Below, piece by piece: positions 15,927 through 26,000 of a stretch of DNA of 64,000 nt. Position 1 is the first letter of the stretch. The number at the start of each line of letters is the position of its first letter. A model generated the notes under the pieces. The model searched no databases and was not told where the DNA came from. It saw only the letters and a list, made by a program, of their open reading frames with translations. The position numbers were made by a program, and so were the translations under genes. The stretch is from Lachnospiraceae bacterium (GTDB taxonomy: Bacteria > Bacillota > Clostridia > Lachnospirales > Lachnospiraceae), in assembly GCA_016283755.1 (NCBI GenBank), contig JAEENO010000041.1, forward strand, positions 62,001 through 126,000. Direction: 5' to 3'.

Positions 15927-18065
15927 TTATCTTCTACCTTCATAACAGGTAAGGTAGATTACCTGATAATCCTTAGAAATCTCATCAAGGAATTTCTTGG
16001 CAGCTTCAACCCTTACGGTATCGAAGTTAACAAAAGGATCATCCATTATAATGAACGGTGTCTCATTCCTGGTCATTGCATCTACGAACGCCATACGAAG
16101 TGCAAGTCCGACAAGATCACGATTGCCGGAGCTTAAATTCTCTATCTCACGCTGTGCACCAAGCTCTTCCTTCGTTATGTTGATATTGGCATCAAGAAGA
16201 AACTTATCGCTGTCGGGAGCAAGCATTCCGTAATATTTCTTAAATGCATCAAGTACCGGCGCTGTATATCTTGATATAAAGGATTCCTTTGCCTTCAGAA
16301 GAAACTCTTCCGTCTTCTCGATTACGGTTGCTTCATTTCTTAATGCGGTTATCTCTTCATCAAGGCTGTCCCTCTTACTCTTAGCATCCTCGATACCTTC
16401 AAAGAGTTTATTAAGGTCATCCATGTTTCCGTCATAAACCTTAAGATCTGCATTAATGCCTTCTTTTTCATGGGAAATTTCCGTAAGTCTGTCGTTAATA
16501 CCGGTAAGTTCATTATTATCTCCGGAATCTTCGCAGGACTTAACTTCTTCTATATTAGGCGTATTATCAATAAAAGATTTAAGTTTCTTATCGGCTTCTT
16601 CGTACACTTCTATGGCGTGACCGTAATCTTCTATTAAGTCCTGTAATGAAAGCAGCTGCGGCATAGGATTTGCTTCCGCAGTAATACCTGCACTCGCAAG
16701 AAACTCGGTAATCTCACCGCGTATCTTAAGCGCTTCGCTGCTCTCCGCATCGAATTCTTTCTTCTTACCGATTAATCTGCTATGCTCAGCCTCGTTAAGT
16801 TCGCGTATCTCTTCTTTTCTCTTCTTCTCCGCTGCAATCTCTGCCTCATAAGAAGATAAAGCCATACGATACTTATTCTTTCCCGAAGCCATAAGCACAA
16901 TAAATATGATTATCGCTGCAAGACCAATACCTGCGAACAATCCGCCCTCAAGATAATTCTTATACATCAAGATTATTGCTATACCTGCAATTACAGCAAT
17001 GGCTGCAGATATCATACCGATAATCTCAACTATAGGCTTTCTGTGCTTTGGAGCAGGTCTTACGGTAGACTCATCCGACTTATCTGAAAGCATTCTTTCA
17101 AGCTCGTCAAGTCTTCTTAATTCTTCATCACTAAGCTTATGGGCATTTGCCGCACTTTCCGCAGATATAAGGTCAGAGTTCTTATTAAGCATCCCTTCAA
17201 CTTCTGCTTCACTGACAATCTTGCCCTTAAATTCGGCTTTATATCCCGAAACTTTTTTATTAGCTTCTGTAGCAGCGTTATTTAGGAGGTCAAATTCTTT
17301 CTTCTTTGCAGCTAAATCCTTCTTCTTTGATAATTCTCCCTGCTTACCGAATAGCCCCTCTTCTTCTTGCTTAAGAGCTTCAAGCTTACCCCTACACTCA
17401 TTAATCTTCTCTGTAAGATTACGGTAGCTTTGGTTAAGGGTACCTTCTTTCATAATCTCGCGCTTGGCTTCCTCAAGGTCCTCTTTTAACTTACCTATTT
17501 CGCTGTTTTTTCTTCGCTCATTTAAATTATTCTTTCTATCAGTAATCGCGTTAAGCGCTTTTTCAAAACCACCGAGATCTTCAAGTGCTTCCGCACCCGT
17601 TGTTACATGCGAATTAATTCTGTCCGATGTCGATGTCTCAACCGCATTCTGCCCGATATACATAGCCTTTTTAAAACTTTCCGCATCAAGTAAGAAAAGC
17701 TCTTCACCGATATTTACCGAATAATCACTTGATACCGTATTGGTTCCGGCATCCCTTAACTCGAATTCATCACCTGCAGCCTTATCCGCGAAAGTTCTTC
17801 TTAATATATAGGTCTTACCCGAAACTTCAAATCTAATCGTTCCACCGTATACTCCGCCTTGCCAAGGCTTATACTTTTCGCGCTCTTTTACTCCGCCTTT
17901 TCTACCGTCGTTATCAAAACCGTAGAACATAACCTTGATAAAGTTGGCAAGTGTCGTCTTACCGTATCCGTTATCGTGAAGGATTACATTCTTACCGCCG
18001 TTAAATTCAAGATCAAAATTACTAAGCTTACCGAAGTTCTCTATTCTAACCGATATAAGTCTCAT
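15927..18065 (-). CDS. yhaN: YhaN-like SMC/Rad50-type ATPase with central membrane hairpin
   Basis: A 712-residue AAA_27-type ATPase. Walker A is LHDNGYGKTTLANF near residue 30, the ABC signature is NLSSGNRDLVGLALRM near residue 645 and Walker B is PFIIMDDPFVNFD near residue 670. Between the two ATPase halves lie long charged coiled coils (about residues 170-340 and 395-600). At the hinge, where Rad50/SbcC has a zinc hook, there are two hydrophobic helices (about 345-365 and 372-392). This is the layout of B. subtilis YhaN rather than SbcC. It starts three bases after the phosphodiesterase gene, so the two are coupled and probably form a complex on DNA. Confidence 0.85.
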   Translation of the reverse strand: MRLISVRIENFGKLSNFDLEFNGGKNVILHDNGYGKTTLANFIKVMFYGFDNDGRKGGVKEREKYKPWQGGVYGGTIRFEVSGKTYILRRTFADKAAGDEFELRDAGTNTVSSDYSVNIGEELFLLDAESFKKAMYIGQNAVETSTSDRINSHVTTGAEALEDLGGFEKALNAITDRKNNLNERRKNSEIGKLKEDLEEAKREIMKEGTLNQSYRNLTEKINECRGKLEALKQEEEGLFGKQGELSKKKDLAAKKKEFDLLNNAATEANKKVSGYKAEFKGKIVSEAEVEGMLNKNSDLISAESAANAHKLSDEELRRLDELERMLSDKSDESTVRPAPKHRKPIVEIIGMISAAIAVIAGIAIILMYKNYLEGGLFAGIGLAAIIIFIVLMASGKNKYRMALSSYEAEIAAEKKRKEEIRELNEAEHSRLIGKKKEFDAESSEALKIRGEITEFLASAGITAEANPMPQLLSLQDLIEDYGHAIEVYEEADKKLKSFIDNTPNIEEVKSCEDSGDNNELTGINDRLTEISHEKEGINADLKVYDGNMDDLNKLFEGIEDAKSKRDSLDEEITALRNEATVIEKTEEFLLKAKESFISRYTAPVLDAFKKYYGMLAPDSDKFLLDANINITKEELGAQREIENLSSGNRDLVGLALRMAFVDAMTRNETPFIIMDDPFVNFDTVRVEAAKKFLDEISKDYQVIYLTCYEGRR

Positions 18066-18068
18066 ATT

Positions 18069-19196
18069 CTACACCTTCCCTTCCGTAAGCGCCTTAATTC
18101 CACACTGAATAATTGCAGCCTTTTCTTCATCGGATAACGTATCGTCCTTAAGTACTGTTCTTACAAATTCTCCGCGAAGCGATTCATCCAATGAATAATC
18201 ACGCGGTTCTACATGAAGTATCGTCTTATCTTCAATCTTTGCAAAGTAATAATCATCCTTTATGCTTGTAAGAATATATGTAAGATCCTTCTCTGCATTA
18301 ATATCGACTTCTCCTGTAAGAACAACTTTTACAAGATCCGAACCTGTAGGGGCCGTAATCTCATAGTTAGAACCCGCCATTGTCACCATCTCACTATACG
18401 AAGCCAGTGATTTTCTGACAGAATCAAGCATATCTTCCGAATTATCAAGATGAGAGACATCAACCTCAATCTCATATACTTTACGCTTTGCGAACGGTAC
18501 AAAAGTTCTTGAAATCTTATTATTCTCATCTATATCAAGTCGTACAAATCCATGAATGCCGCACTCATCGAAGCCTCTGCCTTCAAGGCAACCCGGATAA
18601 CAATATATACCTCTTGAATCAAGCTCGCCTTCCTTATATGCATGAATATGTCCGAGTGCAAGATAGTCGATGCCTCTGCCCTTAAGCTCTCGAAGAGGTA
18701 TAACCTCCGCCTTATCCTTCGTATATGAATCTGCCTCCTGTCCGTGAAGCATAACGATATTAACGCGGGCAGCATCAAGATTAAATGTGTTATAGAATAA
18801 ATCTACGTTCTCATCGTCAAGCTCAACGCCGGTTATGCACACTCTTCCTTCTTCATAAGTTACAGGCTTATTCCCAAAAGTAAAGAGATTCTCAGGCTTC
18901 TCCTCAAGCGTATCAAGGAAATTATCTTTGTCATGATTACCCTTAAGAATATAGTAATTAATATCCGGATGCTCATTAATGGTAGATACAATAACGGAAG
19001 ATGTTCTCTTAAGACACATCTTATTGTCAAACATATCTCCCGATATCAGTATCGCTCTTACTCCGTTCTCTGCGGCATAATCCGATACTCTCTTAAAGTT
19101 CTGCAGTAATTCCACGTTACGCTCTTTTGCCTTATCCGCAGGCAGTGCATTAAGCTTCGAATCCAGATGCCAGTCGGCGGTATGTATAATCTTCAA
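18069..19196 (-). CDS. yhaO: YhaO/SbcD-like metallophosphoesterase (nuclease)
   Basis: A 375-residue calcineurin-like phosphoesterase, partner of the following ATPase in DNA repair. The metal-binding motifs are IHTADWHLDS (residue 3), ISGDMFDN near 50, LKGNHDKDN near 88, VMLHGQEADS near 150 and LGHIHAY near 180. The start is a TTG at 19196, preceded by AAAGGAG with a suitable spacer; no ATG in the same region would keep the first motif. The unusual start codon may lower expression. The C-terminal 130 residues are the less conserved capping region. Confidence 0.88.
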   Translation of the reverse strand: MKIIHTADWHLDSKLNALPADKAKERNVELLQNFKRVSDYAAENGVRAILISGDMFDNKMCLKRTSSVIVSTINEHPDINYYILKGNHDKDNFLDTLEEKPENLFTFGNKPVTYEEGRVCITGVELDDENVDLFYNTFNLDAARVNIVMLHGQEADSYTKDKAEVIPLRELKGRGIDYLALGHIHAYKEGELDSRGIYCYPGCLEGRGFDECGIHGFVRLDIDENNKISRTFVPFAKRKVYEIEVDVSHLDNSEDMLDSVRKSLASYSEMVTMAGSNYEITAPTGSDLVKVVLTGEVDINAEKDLTYILTSIKDDYYFAKIEDKTILHVEPRDYSLDESLRGEFVRTVLKDDTLSDEEKAAIIQCGIKALTEGKV

Positions 19197-19283
19197 AGTT
19201 AAATCTCCTTTCCGTGTCGAGCTTTTATATAATGATTATAACATATTCTAACATGAGCATAGTCCATTAATCGGGACAATAAA

Positions 19284-19307
19284 AAAGAGCGGGAATACCC
19301 GCTCTTT
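19284..19307 (-). terminator. Terminator of the PTS_EIIC_2-type gene
   Basis: A perfect 10-bp stem AAAGAGCGGG/CCCGCTCTTT with an AATA loop, followed on the minus strand by TTTTTTATTG. It lies about 50 bases after the stop at 19356. Confidence 0.88.
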
Positions 19308-19355
19308 AAATCATTATTCCGTTATAAAAGCTCTCTTACGGAAAGCCCCGGCAAT

Positions 19356-20423
19356 TTATAAGTCAAGCTTAAGGTCGCCGTCTTTGATAAGCCCGAACTT
19401 TCTGAAGATCATACCGATTACTCCGGTAATTACTGCCGGAAGAATGAAGCTTATAACTATAAGGGCTGCGACATCAAATGCTGTAATGCTTGCCTTAACA
19501 CCTTCTGCAACATCGTTAACCCAGCCTGTGTATACACCGATCTGGCCTACAAGTCCGCAGGTACCCATACCTGAAGAAATTGCAGCGCCGTTCATCTCTA
19601 ACTTAAAGAAACATGTTGCGATAGGTCCGGTTATTGCTGATGCAATAATTGCAGGAAGCCATACGATAGGCTTTCTTACAATGTTACCCATCTGAAGCAT
19701 TGATGTACCGATTCCCTGAGCAACAAGGCCGCCCCACTTATTCTCCTTAAATGAAAGAACCGCAAAGCCAACCATCTGAGCACAACATCCTGCAAGTGCA
19801 GCACCGCCCGCAAGACCTGTTAACGAAAGAGCCGCACAGATTGCAGCTGAACTTATAGGAAGTGTAAGTGCAATACCTACAAGTACGGAAACCACAATAC
19901 CCATTAAGAACGGATGAAGCTTGGTTGCAAGCATGATAAGCTGACCGAATTCAGATGCAGCCCATCCGATTGCAGGTCCCCACCAAAGTGCAAGGCCTAC
20001 ACCTACGAAAATCGTAACAAACGGCGTAACAATAATATCTATCTTAGTCTCTTTATATACGAGCTTACCGAACTCGGAAGCAAATATCGTAACAATTAAT
20101 ACTACAAGCGGTCCGCCGGCTCCGGCAACCTCCGATGCGTTTGCACACACGCCTACCGCAGCAAGTGAGAAAAGCACAAGAGGAGGACACTGTAATGCCC
20201 ATCCGATGGAAACTGCCATTGCAGGGCCTGCTGCTGACATCGCATAAGTACCGATTGTTACTAACAATTCAATCCCTGCCTGCTGGCCGATTGTCTTAAT
20301 GATAGTACCGATTAAAAGTGATGCAAATAATCCCTGCGCCATCGCGCCAAGTGCATCGATTCCATATCTCTTTGCAGAGAATATGATGTTCTTCTTTTTC
20401 AAGAACGATTTAAACTTGTTCAT
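19356..20423 (-). CDS. PTS_EIIC_2-family membrane protein, probable transporter
   Basis: A 355-residue polytopic protein with about nine hydrophobic segments, rich in Gly and Ala. The wording (LFASLLIGTIIKTIGQQ near residue 35; SMLQMGNIVRKPIVWLPAII near residue 235; GMGTCGLVGQIG near residue 280) matches the PF13303 family annotated as PTS EIIC-like. No EIIA or EIIB gene or domain lies nearby, so sugar phosphotransfer is doubtful and the substrate is unknown. The ATG at 20423 follows AAAGGG; an upstream TTG at 20441 is less likely. A promoter lies immediately upstream, and a terminator follows, so it appears monocistronic. Confidence 0.82.
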   Translation of the reverse strand: MNKFKSFLKKKNIIFSAKRYGIDALGAMAQGLFASLLIGTIIKTIGQQAGIELLVTIGTYAMSAAGPAMAVSIGWALQCPPLVLFSLAAVGVCANASEVAGAGGPLVVLIVTIFASEFGKLVYKETKIDIIVTPFVTIFVGVGLALWWGPAIGWAASEFGQLIMLATKLHPFLMGIVVSVLVGIALTLPISSAAICAALSLTGLAGGAALAGCCAQMVGFAVLSFKENKWGGLVAQGIGTSMLQMGNIVRKPIVWLPAIIASAITGPIATCFFKLEMNGAAISSGMGTCGLVGQIGVYTGWVNDVAEGVKASITAFDVAALIVISFILPAVITGVIGMIFRKFGLIKDGDLKLDL

Positions 20424-20478
20424 TTCTTGTATCCCTTTCAAGAATAAATAGTTGCGTCAACTGTACGCACCGTTGAAT

Positions 20479-20506
20479 ATTTTACCATTTATACGAAAAA
20501 AATCAA
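20479..20506 (-). promoter_or_regulatory. Promoter of the PTS_EIIC_2-type gene
   Basis: On the minus strand TTGATT (20506-20501) is followed after 16 bases by TAAAAT (20484-20479). The -35 box abuts the stop codon of the upstream DUF4015 gene. Confidence 0.6.
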
Positions 20507-21655
20507 CTATTCGTAGGTGTATTTATTCGATGCATTCCATAAAATCCACTCTTCGTATCCTGCATCATATACCGCCTGAATCTGTGCTTTTATAGCTGCC
20601 AAATCATATTCAATGTGTCCCTCAACCCAGGATGCCGTAAATGACTGAAGCCACGGGCGAACATACGCCCTTGCTTCTTCCGATATTCCGGATAATGCCT
20701 TCGTTGAACGGCCCAATGCGCCGAGTATTGCTTCATACGGATATGCATCAGGGACTTCAATTCCGAAATTACCGTTTGCATAATGCGACGGATATATCAT
20801 AGGGCATACGACGTCTGCTTTAATCGCGATATCCTTATACATCTGACCTGTCGCCTGTTCATCCAGAGCACTTCCGATAATCGTTCCGAAAAGATCCGCA
20901 CCGAAGATTATTCCGCCCTTATGGAATTCCGTCTCACAATATGTAAAGAAAGCAGATATACACTTAATTCGCGTATACTTTCTGGTATTTACCCCGTAAT
21001 CCGCATTATCTGCGTCTTCACCGATTGGGAAGCGCACATAGTCAAACTGGATTTCATCAAAACCCACTTCAATCGCTTTTTTAGCAACCTGCACGATATA
21101 TTCCCACACTTCTTGCTTATACGGGTTAACAAAAGCATTGCCATGTCCGTCTACGATAGGCTCGCCCGTAGGAAGCTTAAGTGCAAGGTCATCACGGGCT
21201 TTTGCCAGGCAAGGATCCTTAAAGCATACGATTCTTGCAATACAATAGATATCATGTTCATGGAGCTTTTTTAAAAGCGCAGGCATGTCCTTAACATAAG
21301 CATGAACAGACCCTACTTCTTTGACCATATCAAGGTCCATATCATAAGTTATATTTCCGCCGTCATCCTTAACATCAATAACCATTGCATTAAGATCCGT
21401 ATTATCACAAAGCTCAATAAGGTTATCGAGTGCATCTTTTCCTGCCATTGCGCCCGTTACATAAATTCCTCTAACCTTAACTTTCGGATCTATACGATTG
21501 GCTACTGTCGGAGGCGGCATATCCACTTTAGGTGCTGCTTCCGTCTCTTCGACAGGCTCCGCGTTACCCGATGCGGTCTCCTTCTTTTTACACGCCGTCA
21601 TGCACATAATAATCATTGTAAGTATCATGACAACGGCTATTATCCTCTTTTTCAT
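20507..21655 (-). CDS. DUF4015 lipoprotein, putative glycoside hydrolase
   Basis: A 382-residue secreted lipoprotein: the signal peptide ends MTACKKK with the lipidated Cys at about residue 22, followed by a Glu/Ala-rich linker to residue 55. The rest matches the DUF4015 family (putative glycosidase, TIM-barrel-like). Blocks such as KVRGIYVTGAMAG near residue 60, VIDVKDDGGNITYD near residue 93 and GFDEIQFDYVRFP near residue 198 contain the conserved acidic residues proposed for catalysis. The substrate is unknown; cell-envelope or environmental glycans are possible. GGAGG precedes the ATG. It follows serS by a hairpin-containing gap. Confidence 0.85.
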   Translation of the reverse strand: MKKRIIAVVMILTMIIMCMTACKKKETASGNAEPVEETEAAPKVDMPPPTVANRIDPKVKVRGIYVTGAMAGKDALDNLIELCDNTDLNAMVIDVKDDGGNITYDMDLDMVKEVGSVHAYVKDMPALLKKLHEHDIYCIARIVCFKDPCLAKARDDLALKLPTGEPIVDGHGNAFVNPYKQEVWEYIVQVAKKAIEVGFDEIQFDYVRFPIGEDADNADYGVNTRKYTRIKCISAFFTYCETEFHKGGIIFGADLFGTIIGSALDEQATGQMYKDIAIKADVVCPMIYPSHYANGNFGIEVPDAYPYEAILGALGRSTKALSGISEEARAYVRPWLQSFTASWVEGHIEYDLAAIKAQIQAVYDAGYEEWILWNASNKYTYE

Positions 21656-21691
21656 TCATTCCTCCATTTATTAAATGTGAATTATAAAATA

Positions 21692-21724
21692 GCCACTTTT
21701 ATGTTAACCGTGCATAAAAGTGGC
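21692..21724 (-). terminator. Terminator after serS
   Basis: A perfect 12-bp stem GCCACTTTTATG/CATAAAAGTGGC with a 9-base loop, followed on the minus strand by TATTTTATAATT. It begins ten bases after the serS stop and precedes the DUF4015 ribosome site. Confidence 0.75.
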
Positions 21725-21734
21725 CAAGTGATAA

Positions 21735-23006
21735 CTATTTAATAATGTCTGTACCTACGTCCTGACGCAATACTTCAGGCACAACAATCGAACCGTCCGC
21801 CTGCTGATACTGCTCAACGATTGCAGGTAATACACGGCTTGTTGCAAGTCCCGATCCGTTAAGTGTATGAACGAATCTCATCTTGCCCTCAGAATCTCTG
21901 AATCTTATATTACCTCTTCTTGCCTGATAATCATATCCGTTGGATACAGAACTTACTTCCTTATAGATACCCATACTAGGAATCCAAATCTCTATATCAC
22001 AGGTTCTTCCCATTGAGAATGAACAATCATCGGCTGCTAACTTTGATAACTGATAATGAAGTCCGAGCTTCTGTACTAAGCTCTCAGCCTTCTTTAAAAG
22101 CTCATCAAATGCTTCTTCCGAGTGATCCGGATGTGCATACTGAACCATCTCTACCTTATTGAACTGATGTCCTCTTACCATACCGCGCTCTTCGATACGG
22201 CTTGAGCCTGCTTCACGTCTAAAGCATGGTGTATATGCAAAATATCTCTTCGGAAGTTCTTCTTCTTTAAGTATCTCATCTCTATGAATATTAACAAGTG
22301 CTGTCTCAGCTGTAGGAAGTAAGAAGTTGCCCTTCTCATTAGGACCGCCGTCAATCCAGTAGTCTTCTTCAACGTACTTAGGGAACTGACCTGCTACATA
22401 GCCGCACTGATAGCCTAACATATGCGGTGGAAGGATAAAATTATATCCATCTTTAATATGTTCTCTTATAAAGAAATTAAGAAGTGCCCACTCTAAGATT
22501 GCACCCTTACCTGTATATAACCAGCTACCTTCGCCCGCGATCTTAACTCCGCGCTCATAATCGATTAAATTATGCATCTTGCAAAGATCCACATGATTCT
22601 TAGGCTCAAAATCAAAGGTTGGCTTCTCGCCGAAAGTCTTAACTACCTTATTATTCTCCTTGCCGCCTGCAACAACGTCATCAGCAGGAATATTAGGGAG
22701 TCTGTCCAAGATATACTTAATCTTCTCTTCAATCTCGCGAACCTTATCGTTCTCTTCGGCTATCTCGTCGCCGACCTTCTTCATCCTCTCTAACTCGGCC
22801 GTTACGTCTTCACCATTCTTCTTCATTACAGGAATCTTCTTGGAGGTAATATTCCTGTCATTCTTCTTCTCTTCAACCGACTGAAGAAGAGTTCTTCTAT
22901 CCTTATCAAGTGTAAGAAGCTCGGTAAAATCAACGTCAAGATTACGCTTCTTTAACGCTGCCGCAACTTCTTCCGGATTTTCTCTTATTCTTTTGATATC
23001 AAGCAT
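21735..23006 (-). CDS. serS: Seryl-tRNA synthetase
   Basis: Class II synthetase that charges tRNA-Ser with serine. The N-terminal 110 residues form the antiparallel coiled-coil arm that recognises the long variable arm of the tRNA. Class II motifs follow: the TXE loop LPTAETALVNIHRDE near residue 228, motif 2 CFRREAGSSRIEERG near residue 262 and motif 3 LNGSGLATSRVLPAI near residue 384. The length of 423 residues is standard. AAAGG lies nine bases before the ATG. There is no T-box leader: only 67 bases separate it from the upstream gene. Confidence 0.97.
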   Translation of the reverse strand: MLDIKRIRENPEEVAAALKKRNLDVDFTELLTLDKDRRTLLQSVEEKKNDRNITSKKIPVMKKNGEDVTAELERMKKVGDEIAEENDKVREIEEKIKYILDRLPNIPADDVVAGGKENNKVVKTFGEKPTFDFEPKNHVDLCKMHNLIDYERGVKIAGEGSWLYTGKGAILEWALLNFFIREHIKDGYNFILPPHMLGYQCGYVAGQFPKYVEEDYWIDGGPNEKGNFLLPTAETALVNIHRDEILKEEELPKRYFAYTPCFRREAGSSRIEERGMVRGHQFNKVEMVQYAHPDHSEEAFDELLKKAESLVQKLGLHYQLSKLAADDCSFSMGRTCDIEIWIPSMGIYKEVSSVSNGYDYQARRGNIRFRDSEGKMRFVHTLNGSGLATSRVLPAIVEQYQQADGSIVVPEVLRQDVGTDIIK

Positions 23007-23073
23007 ATTGTCACGCCTTTCTTACTGCAATTTCTTAAAAATTATAATATAAGCTTTAATAAAATACAAGAAA

Positions 23074-26000
23074 TTATTGAACGTTAACCTTCTTAGGCCA
23101 TGAATAAGCACCATATACTCGCTTACCCGCAGAATCGATTCTGTATGCGCGTACCTTAACATATACAGCACCTGTCTTTAAACCTGTAAGCATAACGGAA
23201 TCTCCCGTAAAGGAAGAAGTCTCCCAGTTCTTTCCGTCGTAAGAAACAGAAACCTCATAACCTGCAATCTTGGTCGCAGGGTGCTTAGGTGTAACTGTAA
23301 GCGTAGACTTAGCAGACGACACTGCAGTCACATTATATACCTTACCGGTAAAAACTTTTACCCAATGAGCATAAAGTGTAGTATTCTCAGTAACTATCGA
23401 TGATGAATATACTCTTGTTCCGCCGTTTGCCGTGGTATACCATCCTGCAAACAGGTATCCTTCGCGTGAATAATCCGATGCGGAATAGGTAAATCCATAC
23501 GATGTTCCCGCTTCAACCTCCATAGAAGCAGCGCCAAAATAACGTCCGCCGTTAGCATCAAATGTAACAAGGCAAGCTTCACCCGGTACGATTACCGTAA
23601 GCGTTATATATTCCTCTCTGTCTCCGCCCATCGGTCTTAAATCAACCAAAGCATCGAATGTAAATACCTGCTCAGCCTTGCTTGTCTCATCAAATTCCAA
23701 AGCGCCTATATACTTTGCGTGATATGCCGCAGAGAAGGTATCATATTTAACCGTCTGATTGTCAGGCTTATATCCCGGCGCAATCGGTGTAACGGTAACG
23801 CTTCCGTCCGCCATAACAAGTTCCGTATAATGCGTCGTATCAAGCATATTGATAAACATCTCATATGTAATGTTATCGGGAAGCGTCACAACACAATCTC
23901 TAACCCTGCTTACTTCAGCGCTTTCGCAAGTACCGAAATCAAAGTTGATCGTCAAAAGTCCTGTCTCACTGCTTACATATGCATGTGTTACATAATCCGG
24001 AGTACCGATAAGCTGCTCGATATTGCCAAGGCTTGCTTTAACACCGGCCTGTGACATATCAAGTATTAGTGAAAGTGTGTATCTTGCACCCTTCTTAAAA
24101 GTGCCTTCCGCAACTTCCGTTGAATTCTCGTACCATTTAATCTCTTTAATCTTAACCATCTTAGAACAGGTGTCTGAGAAGATTACCTTATCCGGAATCT
24201 GCATTCCCGCGTAAGGCTTAGGTGTTGTAAAGTAGATCTTCTTTCTGCATGCACCATGTTCATCTATCCAATACTCAGGCTCGGTTTCAGGGAAAACATA
24301 TTTTATAATAAGTTCTTTTTCTGTTACCGTAACCTCTGTAGGCTCAAGTCCGTTAAAGCTAATGCCCGGTATTTTCTCAAAAGTATAGCCTCTTCTTATC
24401 GGAACAGTTACAATAGCTGTATATACCATTTCATCGAGAAACTCTTCATAATTACTGTTAATCGACATAGGTTCGGGAGTCCATCTAAGCTTGGCATTAG
24501 CAGTATCAAGACCTTTTTCATAATCGTAACTTGCAGCAACGGTTACATCATCCGATGCAACGGCACCCGTCTCCGGAACCTGCGTAAGAATCGTTATTGA
24601 TCCGACCTGCATCTTATTGTATTTCAAATCTTCCGGATTAAAATACTTATATATGATTGCACTATCTACAGTATATCCTTGAATTCCCTGATTAATTGCC
24701 TTATATATACCCGGCTGTGAAGAGCATACTCCATACACATTAAATCCCGGATTAAACGCAGTCTCTACATCTGTTCCATATTCGAACAAAAGCGGGTTAA
24801 CAACACACTCAATCGCATTTGCACACTGTCCTACAGCCTGATATATACAATTTGCTCCGTTATATACAAAGTTCAATGAAGGAACATCCATATTGCGATA
24901 TCCGTCCTGAGCGGCACCATTATATGTACTTACAGGGCGAACAGTGAATCTTATCGCATATCCTTCTTCATGTCCCGCTGCCCCCGGATAGTCAACGTCA
25001 TATCTGTATGTATCAATAAGATGGAACACATCGGTTAATTCCGATTCTTCAATATCCCTAAGCAATGCTGAATAAGGATATATCGCAACATACTCGATAT
25101 CATCGCCCTTCTGCACTATCGCAGCATCGCTCAATTCCGCTCCGATACCATTACCCGATACAGCATATATATGCCAGTTATCAATATTATTAGTAATTGA
25201 TGTAAAAGGAATTGTTGCCTCCTCATCAGTTCCGTACAACTTAACCTTAAGAGCTTTCGGAAGATAAGGTCTTACATCCGCAATCAATGCCACTGCCTGC
25301 GTTCCGAAAGAAAACTCTGTTTCCGCTGTAATTTCGGATATAATCTTAAGATCCTCTTCTATAACTTCAGGTACGATACGGGTTATCGTAACTTCAGCTT
25401 CATATCCCGCTCCGGTTGAATCTTTTATAACATTAACGGAAAAGCTCAAGCCATCAGGCCGCTGTCCGTTATAGAATGATGGATCTGTCGTATTAAACTC
25501 AAACAAATTACCCGCTACCAAATTGACCTTGAGATAATAGTATTTATTCTGATCAGGATCTGCCATGTAAGATGCATTTGTTACAGTCTTGATTGTACCG
25601 TTATCAAAGAAATACCATTGTATTGTACCGGATGAAAAAGGAGCTCCGTTAAGAAGAGTAAGGCTTTGCGGAAGAGCCTTTTTATATACAGGTTCAACAC
25701 TTACAGCCTGTAATGCTGCCCTGGAAATCTCAAGGCTATACGGCTTGGCGGAAGCAGTAACATAAACTCTGTGACCTTCTATTCTCATCTCGGCAGCCTG
25801 ATATCCGCTGTCATGAGATGCGGTAGGTCCCAGGTAAATCTGCACTGCAGTTATATCCTCAAAAATCGAAGGATCCGTTACTTCAAATGAATATCTTATG
25901 GAATATCTTGTTCTCGGATATAACGGTTCATCCGGATCCATCCAGCTTCTTCCGTCACCGAATTCAAGCTTCTCAGATCCCGGAATAACCGAAACGTTCT

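Noticed and set aside
15927..19196. SbcC-SbcD naming of the ATPase/nuclease pair
   Set aside because: The ATPase is only 712 residues and has membrane helices at the hinge instead of a zinc hook, which fits YhaN; SbcC is usually over 1000 residues.
19356..20423. Complete PTS system for a sugar
   Set aside because: No EIIA, EIIB, HPr or sugar-phosphate enzyme lies nearby, so only the membrane family is named.
23007..23073. T-box leader upstream of serS
   Set aside because: Only 67 bases separate the genes and no T-box sequence or long leader structure is present.
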